A stretch of 57,859 nt of DNA, taken from positions 1 through 57,859 of the forward strand of contig JALTZF010000057.1 in the NCBI GenBank assembly GCA_027046265.1. The letters are read 5' to 3'. The DNA comes from Pyrodictiaceae archaeon. Its GTDB lineage: Archaea > Thermoproteota > Thermoprotei_A > Sulfolobales > Pyrodictiaceae. Position numbers and translations under genes: made by a program. Below the pieces are notes generated by a model. That model worked only from the letters and a program-made list of their open reading frames with translations, ran no database searches and had not been told where the DNA came from. Numbering within the stretch: the stretch's first letter is position 1; every line of letters begins with the position of its first letter. Below, in pieces: positions 8,004-15,478 of the stretch.

Positions 8004-8567
8004 ATGGTGGAGAAGAGTTTGTCACTAGAACTTACTCACAGTCAGAGACGTATTCTTGAGATACTTGCCGAGAAGAAAGAAGCAGATGTAGCCTACCTTG
8101 CTAGCGAGCTTGGAGTAAAGACTGCTACAATAAGAAAATATGCATTGACACTTGAGAAGATGGGGCTTGTAGAGAGGATAGGTAACACTGTCAAGATCAC
8201 GGATAAGGGGATGGAGGTCATAGGTGTAAAGGAGGAGGCAAAAGAAGAAAAAGCTGAAGAAGTGTTAGCTAAAGAGGCTGAGGAGGTGGCAAAGAAGCGT
8301 GCAAGCAAACCATTCCTATTCTTTACTGAGAAAGGGCTCACCCCGCTGAAGGCCTATAGCCTTGAACAATTAGCAGCAATAATCTACTACAAGTTGGCCG
8401 AGCCAGAGGACGTTGAGTGGGCAGTTAAAGGAGGGTACCTCGCAGCTTGGCTTCGAAGCTCTCTCAATGCTACAGAGCTAGCCGAGAAAATCGATGCACT
8501 TAAGGGCCTCTCGGCGCCAGAGATTGTCGACGAACTCTCTAAAATCCTAAAAGAGTATCTAAAGTAG
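8004..8567 (+). CDS. Winged helix-turn-helix protein with C-terminal DUF5752-like region
   Basis: A 187-residue protein. Residues 10-75 form a winged helix (THSQRRILEILAEK, then VAYLASELGVKTATIRKYAL and a wing), as in archaeal transcription regulators. A charged Lys/Glu/Ala linker follows (about 78-105). The C-terminal part (AYSLEQLAAIIYYKL, then WLRSSLNATELAEKI) resembles the small helical module called DUF5752, by memory of its pattern. It stands alone between a protease and homoserine kinase, so the regulated target is unknown. Confidence 0.6.
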   Translation: MVEKSLSLELTHSQRRILEILAEKKEADVAYLASELGVKTATIRKYALTLEKMGLVERIGNTVKITDKGMEVIGVKEEAKEEKAEEVLAKEAEEVAKKRASKPFLFFTEKGLTPLKAYSLEQLAAIIYYKLAEPEDVEWAVKGGYLAAWLRSSLNATELAEKIDALKGLSAPEIVDELSKILKEYLK

Positions 8568-8671
8568 CTCCCCTATGTATAATCAAATAAAGAAGCATAA
8601 GTGAAAGTGGGACCACTTAGTCTTTTTAAATCTAGGCACGATACCATACTCTTATCAACACACATAAAATC

Positions 8672-9613
8672 CTATATTTTACTTGCACCAGGCGCTACTT
8701 TAGCTATCTTTACTATTTCTGGGTCACAGCATGGGCACTCATTTGCTAACGCAGATGCCACATCTCTTGCCGTTGCCTCGTCTTGCACTAATGCAATCAG
8801 TGATGGGCCTGCACCACTAAGTGTTACACCGAGTGCGCCTGCCTCTAGTGCCGTAGAACGCGCCTCTGCATAGCAGGGCACATACTTCCATCTTACAGGT
8901 TCTATTATCTCGTCTTGCATCATCATCTTGCCGAGTAACTTCAAGTTGTTAGTTGACGCAGCAACAATAAGCATTGCCAGTCTCGACCAGTTCTTCACTG
9001 CTCTACTAAGATCTATCCTCTCGGGGAGTATTCTCCTCATAAAGTCAGCCTTGCCGACGCCAAGAACAGTCCTAGGAGTGTATATGACAAAGAATGCTTG
9101 TAGTGGGATGCTGTGGGCGTGAATGGTGCCATCAACTTCTTCTGCTACAACAGTAAAGCCGCCCAAGAGGCTAGCAGCAACACTATCAAAATGTGGCGCG
9201 CCAGCAGCAACAATCTCTCCTCTACCAGCGGCACGGACAAGTGTACCAATATCAGCGTCCAGGTCGAGGAGAATACTTACAGCCTTTACCGCAGCCGCGG
9301 CAGAAGCCCCACTACTACCAAGCCCACGCCCTGGGGGGATGCCCTTATAGACTCTAAGAACAATATCCTCGTCCTCAAGTCTATTACCAGTAATCTCTAA
9401 GAGTTCTATTACTGCTCTCCGAGCAGTCTCAGCACGCCCAGACTCAGAGGCATAGGGGCCATAGACACTCTCAACAATAACATTACCACGCCCACTCTCC
9501 AGACGCACCTCGACCTCGTCAAAGAATGCGTCTAGAGCTACTGCTACAACGTCAAAGCCAGGCCCAAGATTAGCACTACTAGAGTAGGCTCGTACACGCA
9601 GTTTTCCAGCCAA
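8672..9613 (-). CDS. thrB: Homoserine kinase
   Basis: A GHMP-family kinase of 313 residues that phosphorylates L-homoserine in threonine synthesis. It has the N-terminal ANLGPGFDVVAVALD motif typical of ThrB, the ATP-binding GIPPGRGLGSSGASAAAA loop (about residues 90-110) and the C-terminal GVTLSGAGPSLIAL motif. The TTG start is placed by a GGTGAC site about 6 bases upstream. Threonine synthase is not in the window, so the gene seems isolated from its pathway. Confidence 0.92.
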   Translation of the reverse strand: MAGKLRVRAYSSSANLGPGFDVVAVALDAFFDEVEVRLESGRGNVIVESVYGPYASESGRAETARRAVIELLEITGNRLEDEDIVLRVYKGIPPGRGLGSSGASAAAAVKAVSILLDLDADIGTLVRAAGRGEIVAAGAPHFDSVAASLLGGFTVVAEEVDGTIHAHSIPLQAFFVIYTPRTVLGVGKADFMRRILPERIDLSRAVKNWSRLAMLIVAASTNNLKLLGKMMMQDEIIEPVRWKYVPCYAEARSTALEAGALGVTLSGAGPSLIALVQDEATARDVASALANECPCCDPEIVKIAKVAPGASKI

Positions 9614-9700
9614 CCATTGTCACCATCCACGTAGTACTCCCTAAGCAGAACATCTAAGTGTACGACTAGGAATATAGCTTTTAGCCTACAATCACAAACG

Positions 9701-10507
9701 ATGACTGCATGCAATCTTCTCCTAAGACTTAAAATACTATATGGTGACAAGTGGCATATAGGGATTACCGGGGTGGCCTCCTCCACGGATACTCTTGTCA
9801 AGGGCCTCTCAAAGCTAAAAACAAGCCTAGTAACATTCCTGATAGCACTAGTTCTCGGAGGACTCCTCATAGCACTAGTACAAATGTCCCTTACAAATGC
9901 AGCAATTAAGCTTGAACAAGGCGAGCCCGTAAAACTATCAAAGCAATCACTCAACACACTAATAATGCTAAGCACCATACTGGTGGTAGCATTCTACTAC
10001 TCTGCATACAGAGGCTATAAGGATACATGCAGATGGCTTGAACCCATGTGCATCTATAAGAAAGCCATGCTACTAGGCATACCATTAGCCATAATACAAA
10101 CAATAGTACTAATCTACTTCACTAGCAAAACAGCAGACATAATACTCGAGGCATCAAGCAAAAACTACTACAGCATACCCACAATGCTAGAAGAAGTAAG
10201 CAAATACAAAGACAAGTTACTCATAACAGCCATAGCAGCAGGAATACTAAGCGCTCTCCTCTACTACTTCTACTACAAAGGATTCGAGGAAATAGGCGAA
10301 GTCCTCGGAGTACCACAAATGGCTACATGGGCAAGAATAGGCATTGGAGCAGCAATACTAAGCGTAATAGCAATAATACTTGAACCCCTCAAACCCGTAG
10401 CTACCATACTTACAATCGTAGCAATAGTACAAATCTACAGACACATAGAACCAGCAATAATAAAAGCAAGAGTAATAGAGAGAAAGAAGCTGCACAGACA
10501 CTATTAG
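9701..10507 (+). CDS. Integral membrane protein of unknown function (DUF973-like)
   Basis: A protein of up to 268 residues with about five hydrophobic segments. The motif LYYFYYKGFEEIGEVLGVPQM and the paired membrane segments recall the archaeal DUF973 family. The ATG at 9701 is used here; an in-frame GTG at 9773, nearer the first membrane segment, is possible. The codons are very rich in A- and C-ending forms compared with the neighbouring genes. It is divergent from homoserine kinase and no role can be given. Confidence 0.6.
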   Translation: MTACNLLLRLKILYGDKWHIGITGVASSTDTLVKGLSKLKTSLVTFLIALVLGGLLIALVQMSLTNAAIKLEQGEPVKLSKQSLNTLIMLSTILVVAFYYSAYRGYKDTCRWLEPMCIYKKAMLLGIPLAIIQTIVLIYFTSKTADIILEASSKNYYSIPTMLEEVSKYKDKLLITAIAAGILSALLYYFYYKGFEEIGEVLGVPQMATWARIGIGAAILSVIAIILEPLKPVATILTIVAIVQIYRHIEPAIIKARVIERKKLHRHY

Positions 10508-10593
10508 GAACCAAGATAAATCATTTAAAACACAAGGAGAGGAGGAACCAGAAAAGGATGGAAGGTGATGGAGAGAAAACCACGCATAAGCTC

Positions 10594-12420
10594 TTACTTC
10601 CCAGCTGGCTTTTCTTCTGTAGGTAGGTATGGTGGGTTTGGCTGTGGCCCACCACTACTAGGATTGAATACTACGTAGTACGTCATGGCTAGTGGAGGCT
10701 CCGGGTTTGCTATCGTGTAAGTACTATCATAACCTTGATACTGTTCATAACGATAAACTACAATATGCACTGTAGAACCCTCTGGCGCATCACTTGTACG
10801 CTCCAACTTTAGTGCTGTCGCTTGAGCCTCACGGTTGGCATACGTGTAACTCACAACCATGCCAGCTACCCCGAGAAGCTTCCCAGCAAGCCTACTCCCT
10901 CTTGCAGCCACACTAGCAATAATGGCTTCTAGAGCCTCTCCAGCTACACCATAGACAGCGCCAGCCAACGTGTCAGCATTATATGTCGAGGAGACTGTCG
11001 AGTCAATAGTCTCCCTCGGATAACTATACTCGGAAACAAACTCGTCATATATCTTAGTGCTCGTTAACGCTGTATATCCAAGCATCTCAAGGAACCCATT
11101 GTAATATTTATTATACCAATACTCATCCTCAGAAGTAACAGCAACAGACCCAAGAGATACTATATGGTCACTGTGTATCGGAGTAAACGCTAGGATAGGC
11201 TCTACACGCCAAAACTCATAATATCTACCATCCTTAAAGCTGTACACATTAACCTTATACACGTAATAGTCAACAAAGACACCATCACCAAGCCACTCTC
11301 TCTCAATATCAGCAAGAATGTATACAACACGTCCCCTTGAAGCGGATATTGGTGAGATGTAGCCACCACCTACGTTCACACTTAAGATTTCGTATTCTCT
11401 TCCTAAAGTTATTAGGCCAAGTATTGATAGGCCAGAGACGTAATATCTGTACTCAGCATAAGCTAAATGTAACTCTACAGATGGGTCAATGAGGTTGCAG
11501 TTTTGGTCGCATCTGCCTGTTAGCCTTACTATTGGCATGTCGAATAGCCACTCGCTGGTTCCTTGTGGTGTTACATCGGCCCATTCCACGGTTCTTCCAG
11601 CTATTCTTGTCCAGAATTCGTCTAGTGTTTTTAGGCCTGGGCTCACTTTGTACCATTGGTTTACAGCGTAGGATACAGGGTTTACACATGTTGCTGGGAT
11701 GTAGACTGCTGTGCTGAATATCTTCTTGTATTTGTTGTAGAGCGTGTCTGGGTCTATACCTCCTATTCTCTGCCTAAATTCTTGTGGTGTAGTAGATGTG
11801 TAGAGTTCTGGTAGTACTATGAAGTCTTCCTCGCCGAAGTCGAGGCCATATAGGCTTCGGTAGCGTGCGTAATTGTCTATGGTCACTACATTACTGCATG
11901 TGAGCTGGTATGAGGCTAGTGGAGCTACGCCCCTGGTAGTCTTGCCTCTATGTGCGTAGTGGGTATCAGATATGTAGGCTAGTGTCGGCGTAGCATTCAC
12001 CACTGCAAACTGCTCGGGTGTAAATACTATCCTGTAAGCATTGTTATAGAGATAGTATGGATCACTTTTAACAGCTTGATAGGCTTTTATCGGGTCCCTT
12101 AGCTTGTTCAATGCCAGCCTATAACTGCCCATGAGGGCTGATGCTATGTAGTGGTTGCCCTTGTCATCGTAGAGGTATAACGTTACAGTTACTGTAGACG
12201 CCTCACCCACACTACCCACACTCTTGCCCATGACTGAAAGAGCCCTCTTAGAGGCGTCAACAAGCCTCTTCACGGGGAACTCCACTACAACACTACTAGC
12301 ACCAGGCTTAACCTCCTCCACAATAGACAACCCAGCAATACCAGGGGCAGAACCCCACACAACAACCCATCCATGGACATTCCTGGCACCAGGAACAAGC
12401 CTATCAAAATCCCTAACCAC
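10594..12420 (-). CDS. Large exported-type protein, paralogue of the divergent neighbour
   Basis: A protein of 608 residues from the GTG at 12420, rich in Tyr, Ser and Val and predicted to be mainly beta, like archaeal surface proteins. It is a clear paralogue of the divergent gene at 12447-14309. Matching blocks include the N-terminal strand region, YVSGLS, a GDGV block followed by an FTP block, and the C-terminal helical hairpin. The annotated start lacks a signal peptide. The frame stays open upstream to 12480 and there encodes VVLALFA, the same hydrophobic motif as the paralogue, but without an in-frame start codon. An ATG at 12490-12488 would join this frame if one base were removed. The true N terminus is therefore unsure. 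Confidence 0.6.
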   Translation of the reverse strand: MVRDFDRLVPGARNVHGWVVVWGSAPGIAGLSIVEEVKPGASSVVVEFPVKRLVDASKRALSVMGKSVGSVGEASTVTVTLYLYDDKGNHYIASALMGSYRLALNKLRDPIKAYQAVKSDPYYLYNNAYRIVFTPEQFAVVNATPTLAYISDTHYAHRGKTTRGVAPLASYQLTCSNVVTIDNYARYRSLYGLDFGEEDFIVLPELYTSTTPQEFRQRIGGIDPDTLYNKYKKIFSTAVYIPATCVNPVSYAVNQWYKVSPGLKTLDEFWTRIAGRTVEWADVTPQGTSEWLFDMPIVRLTGRCDQNCNLIDPSVELHLAYAEYRYYVSGLSILGLITLGREYEILSVNVGGGYISPISASRGRVVYILADIEREWLGDGVFVDYYVYKVNVYSFKDGRYYEFWRVEPILAFTPIHSDHIVSLGSVAVTSEDEYWYNKYYNGFLEMLGYTALTSTKIYDEFVSEYSYPRETIDSTVSSTYNADTLAGAVYGVAGEALEAIIASVAARGSRLAGKLLGVAGMVVSYTYANREAQATALKLERTSDAPEGSTVHIVVYRYEQYQGYDSTYTIANPEPPLAMTYYVVFNPSSGGPQPNPPYLPTEEKPAGK

Positions 12421-12446
12421 AATAGTGAGACTGTTAGGCTTAAAGA

Positions 12447-14309
12447 ATGACTGAGGGTGAGCGAATAGTGCTAGTACTACTCAGCAGCATAATAGTACTA
12501 GCACTATTCGCTGGGTTTCCGGCTCTTGTGAGGAGTTATGGTGTTGTATTTGTTGTGGATTCTAGGGTTGTGGATGGGTTTACTGGTGGTCGTGTGCGTG
12601 TTGTTGTGCAGTCTCCGGAGGGGCCAATAACTAAGGTTTATAATCTTAAGAAGGGGTCTGTAACGACCATAGAAGTGGAATTGTCAAGGAGTGTTATTGA
12701 TTCTTGGAGGAAGCTTTACCAGGTTGCTCCACAAACTCTTTCCAAGCAAGTTAGGAGCTATACTCTTGGCGGTGTATTGCCCACAGTTTCACTGGTGTTC
12801 GACCTGTATAATAGTAGTGGCCGCTATATTGGTGTGTACGTGTTTTCCCCCATAAGATACTACTTGGGCAAGGGCTATGATTTGAAGAGGGCTAGTGCTA
12901 TTGTTCTCTCAGACCCGTTCCGGGCTTATGCGGAGAAGCCCGTAGTAGAGATTAGGTCTGTGAAGCAGCTAGGGCTTGTCAAGCGTGATCCAAGCCTGCC
13001 CAAGCCCGTGGCACGCCTGGTAGAGAAGGCGGAGAAAGACTTCTTCGCAAGAGTGACTGGAAGTAGCGTGGGTGTATTATCGTCTTCCTGTCAGGCAAGC
13101 GAGGCGGTATGGAATAGCGACCTATACTCTGCCGCTACTGCACCCCCAGACACATGGTATGAGAGGATAAGTGGTGTTACCCAGAGCTGCATAGGAGATC
13201 TCTGGTACTGGTTTGCAACAGTCTTCTCTAAGGCATACTACTACCCAGCCAGTAGCTGTACTATGCAAGAAGCAGTAGAGTTTACTGAATACCTCACCGG
13301 AGTACCTGAGGGAGTATACACTATGGACCAGTTCTTATACAACCTAGCAAATAAACATGCACCACTCTGCCGTGGAGCAAGCTGGACAGATGCAACCCTA
13401 GTACTTCAAATAAAAACATACCAAGTACCAATAATAAGCACAGAAATAACATTCACCCAACAAAAACCCATAATAACTCTTGCTACATTCGGAGGCACAG
13501 AAGCTACTATCTATGTTAGTGGCCTCTCTTATAAGCAGTTTATAGTGAGTCCTTCAGATCACACAATACCGGGGACAGTGTCTGTAGAGTCCTGTTATGC
13601 GATGTATACGAACGGTGGCAAGTGTACTATCTTTGTGCCGATAAGCTATCTATTGCAAGGTGATGGAGTTATTGTTATGTATGAAGTTGAGCTAGTGAAT
13701 GGGTATTATAGGGTAGTCCCAGTGGTAGTATTTACTCCTCTCTACACGCAGTATGCGCTACATCACTATGAGGTTTATAGTGTCTATGGAGAACCTAGCC
13801 CCGACCTTCTTGACGATATAGAGGAGCTTACTTGGAGTAAGTATTCTTCCATGGAGTTAAGTGATTACTTTACCTATTTGCCTGTAAACTCTGTAATCTA
13901 CGAGGACACTACTTCTGTTACTACAGTAACAGGGTATGTTGCAGGAGCAGTTACAAGCCCAATAAAGACTTTCTTAGAACTAGTACTCACCACAGTAATT
14001 GGTGCAGCGCCTGGCAGAGCCAGCCTTCTAGGGTCTATAGCTCTCTTCTTCTTGGACTTAGCACAAGACTCTCTTAGCCACGCAGAGTTTAGTGCTGGCT
14101 ACTCAGCATACACTACTGAGATAAAAGTAATGACTTTTGAGAATGCATATGATGTGCCTATAACTGTGTATAAGTACACTGTAGAGTCTGCAGTAGGCAT
14201 GGAGTATAAGCCCCTGCTCAGCAAGTACTCTGTAATAGTAGGGCCTATATCTGGCCCTCCAGGAGCGCTCAGCAAGGATGCTACTAATACTACGTTAGTG
14301 CGGCCTTGA
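12447..14309 (+). CDS. Large exported protein with N-terminal hydrophobic anchor
   Basis: A 620-residue protein with an N-terminal membrane or signal segment (IVLVLLSSIIVLALFAGFPA) and a body rich in Tyr, Val, Ser and Thr with beta-strand periodicity, like an extracellular protein. It has six or more Cys, consistent with outside disulphides (for example SSCQAS, QSCIGD, SSCTM, CYAMYTNGGKC). It is paralogous to the divergent minus-strand gene along most of its length. No Thr-rich stalk or C-terminal anchor is seen, so it would be held by its N terminus. A hairpin with a T-run follows the stop. The function is unknown. Confidence 0.65.
   Translation: MTEGERIVLVLLSSIIVLALFAGFPALVRSYGVVFVVDSRVVDGFTGGRVRVVVQSPEGPITKVYNLKKGSVTTIEVELSRSVIDSWRKLYQVAPQTLSKQVRSYTLGGVLPTVSLVFDLYNSSGRYIGVYVFSPIRYYLGKGYDLKRASAIVLSDPFRAYAEKPVVEIRSVKQLGLVKRDPSLPKPVARLVEKAEKDFFARVTGSSVGVLSSSCQASEAVWNSDLYSAATAPPDTWYERISGVTQSCIGDLWYWFATVFSKAYYYPASSCTMQEAVEFTEYLTGVPEGVYTMDQFLYNLANKHAPLCRGASWTDATLVLQIKTYQVPIISTEITFTQQKPIITLATFGGTEATIYVSGLSYKQFIVSPSDHTIPGTVSVESCYAMYTNGGKCTIFVPISYLLQGDGVIVMYEVELVNGYYRVVPVVVFTPLYTQYALHHYEVYSVYGEPSPDLLDDIEELTWSKYSSMELSDYFTYLPVNSVIYEDTTSVTTVTGYVAGAVTSPIKTFLELVLTTVIGAAPGRASLLGSIALFFLDLAQDSLSHAEFSAGYSAYTTEIKVMTFENAYDVPITVYKYTVESAVGMEYKPLLSKYSVIVGPISGPPGALSKDATNTTLVRP
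12460..12512. repeat. 20-bp perfect inverted repeat joining two divergent paralogues
   Basis: The left arm 12460-12479 and right arm 12493-12512 (TAGTACTAGCACTATTCGCT) are perfect reverse complements with a 13-base spacer. The right arm encodes IVLALFA of the plus-strand gene. The left arm, read on the minus strand in the frame of the other gene, encodes VLALFA in exact mirrored codon register. The palindrome thus links the hydrophobic export segments of both paralogues. Confidence 0.9.
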
Positions 14310-14321
14310 ATGGCTGTTGAT

Positions 14322-14350
14322 GAAACACAGAGTTTCTTATAATTTTTCTT
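14322..14350 (+). terminator. Hairpin plus T-run after the exported-protein gene
   Basis: GAAAC (14322-14326) pairs with GTTTC (14332-14336), followed by TTATAATTTTTCTT. This lies 13 bases after the stop codon and fits an archaeal T-rich terminator. Confidence 0.5.
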
Positions 14351-14413
14351 CTATGTTTCTCCTATTCTCTGCTTAGCCCTTACTTGTACTGTGACTCCTT
14401 TTACGTGGATGGA

Positions 14414-14513
14414 GTGTGGCGTTCAGCCTCCGCCATACCCGGTCACAGCCTGGCTAGAACTGGTGCAGAGTGGCTCTCCCCTAGCGAACGTCATCACCGT
14501 GAGGTGCTGGGAT
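14414..14513. ncRNA. Candidate structured RNA in a GC-rich stretch beside tRNA-Leu
   Basis: This non-coding stretch is clearly richer in G and C than nearby genes. GTGTGGCG (14414-14421) can pair with CGCCATAC (14431-14438, one G-U). CACC-GTGA-GGTG (14495-14506) is a hairpin with a GNRA-type tetraloop. It lies between the terminator of the upstream gene and the 3' end of tRNA-Leu. The strand is not known and it matches no RNA family that I recognise. Confidence 0.3.
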
Positions 14514-14522
14514 TATGGTTTG

Positions 14523-14610
14523 TGGTGCGGGGGGTGGGATTTGAACCCACGCCGGCCTACGCCAGCGGGTCTTGAGCCCGCCCCCTTCGACCTGGCTCGG
14601 GCACCCCCGC
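14523..14610 (-). tRNA. tRNA-Leu (anticodon CAA), CCA encoded
   Basis: On the minus strand the acceptor GCGGGGG pairs perfectly with CCCCCGC. The anticodon stem GCGGG/CCCGC encloses the loop CTCAAGA, giving anticodon CAA, which reads UUG leucine codons. The T stem-loop is GTGGG-TTCAAAT-CCCAC. A long variable arm is present, as expected for leucine. The discriminator is A, and CCA (14525-14523) is encoded. There is no intron. Confidence 0.95.
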
Positions 14611-14642
14611 ACCCGCCAAATAATGTAGACGATGTTATCCCC

Positions 14643-14651
14643 TCTATAAGC
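14643..14651 (-). promoter_or_regulatory. TATA element of tRNA-Leu
   Basis: On the minus strand the sequence reads GCTTATAGAG, centred about 37 bases before the tRNA 5' end. It predicts transcription starting about 10 bases upstream of the mature tRNA. Confidence 0.5.
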
Positions 14652-14739
14652 ATTTGATGAGGAAATGCATGTGTAGGAAGAGTGTGGGTCTTGTGGGTAA
14701 GCCGGGGAGCTATAATCTTGTGTAATAAAATTCTCGGGC

Positions 14740-15312
14740 TTAGTTCTCGGTGGCTTGTTTTCTTTGCTTGTATAGTGGGCATAGGGCGCAGAACCATGGG
14801 GCCTTGGCTACTACGACTCTTGTCACGCCATTCTCTTCTACTACTATGTCTCCAAGCTCTTTAGCGGCGTCAGGGCTTAGTCTCCATAGCTTGCATACAC
14901 CTTCTTCCTGGAATCGGCAGGTGGAGGCCTTCCAGGCACCAACCATCCCGGCTGCTGCTTGGAATTGTTCGATCTTAGTTATCCTGTTCTCGTAGAGGGC
15001 TAGGGCAGCGTTGTACCCTTCGAACCTGTCTTCGATACTGTCGATAACATCGCTTATTAGCTCGACCTTGTTCTCTATTCTTTCGAGGCGTTCTTCGACA
15101 TCTTCTTTGTAGACAGCTGGCTCTGGCTCTATTATACTGGCCTTTTTGTCTATTGTGAGTATGCTTGTCAAGGCTCTACACCCACTGGTTTCATTGAACA
15201 CGAGCTGATTCCTAGAGGCTAGTGAGGTGATACTACCAGAGTGATACTCTGCAGACATGACTTCTGAATGGGCATCTTGAGAGAAGCTAATTAGGATGCT
15301 CCAGGATACCAT
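14740..15312 (-). CDS. Coiled-coil protein with C-terminal four-Cys motif
   Basis: A protein of up to 190 residues. A coiled-coil stretch (EDVEERLERIENKVELISDV onward) is followed by a compact C-terminal module with CRFQEEGVC, KLWRLSPDA and WFCALCP. The four Cys (CX7C and CX2C) look like a zinc or iron-sulphur site. The first in-frame ATG is at 15312; a second at 15258 is possible because the first 18 residues are not family-like. The stop is followed by an A/T-rich terminator-like run. Such modules often sit in archaeal regulators or signalling adapters, but the role is not known here. Confidence 0.55.
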   Translation of the reverse strand: MVSWSILISFSQDAHSEVMSAEYHSGSITSLASRNQLVFNETSGCRALTSILTIDKKASIIEPEPAVYKEDVEERLERIENKVELISDVIDSIEDRFEGYNAALALYENRITKIEQFQAAAGMVGAWKASTCRFQEEGVCKLWRLSPDAAKELGDIVVEENGVTRVVVAKAPWFCALCPLYKQRKQATEN

Positions 15313-15328
15313 ACACTCTGGCCTCCTC

Positions 15329-15377
15329 GCCAGGGTTACGCCGCCGCTGTCTCGGCGGTGCTGGGATGAGCCCTGGC
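15329..15377. ncRNA. Candidate structured RNA between glycogen synthase and the coiled-coil gene
   Basis: A GC-rich non-coding island. GCCAGGG (15329-15335) pairs with CCCTGGC (15371-15377). Inside it CGCCGCCG (15339-15346) pairs with CGGCGGTG (15353-15360, one G-U) around a 6-base loop, leaving an uneven internal loop of 3 and 10 bases. The pairing is far stronger than expected for a spacer in this DNA. The strand and family are unknown. It could be a leader element of the minus-strand coiled-coil gene. Confidence 0.4.
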
Positions 15378-15478
15378 TGCGCGCCGGAACACTCTACCGT
15401 CCTCTTCTCCTGGCAGACTGCGATCCATGGAGTATTGTTTGGAGAGGTCTTCTCAGCGTAGAAGGGCTTCTTAGGGGT

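Noticed and set aside
12224-12454. Plus-strand open frame inside the minus-strand exported-protein gene
   Set aside because: It overlaps the paralogue coding region in opposite sense, where homology supports the minus strand only.
14414-14520. Resemblance of this GC-rich stretch to 5S rRNA (ACCCGGTCACAG, CCGTGAGG, GCTGGGAT)
   Set aside because: The fragments lie in roughly the right order, but the helix that closes 5S cannot be formed and the spacing between the blocks does not fit. It is kept only as a generic RNA candidate.
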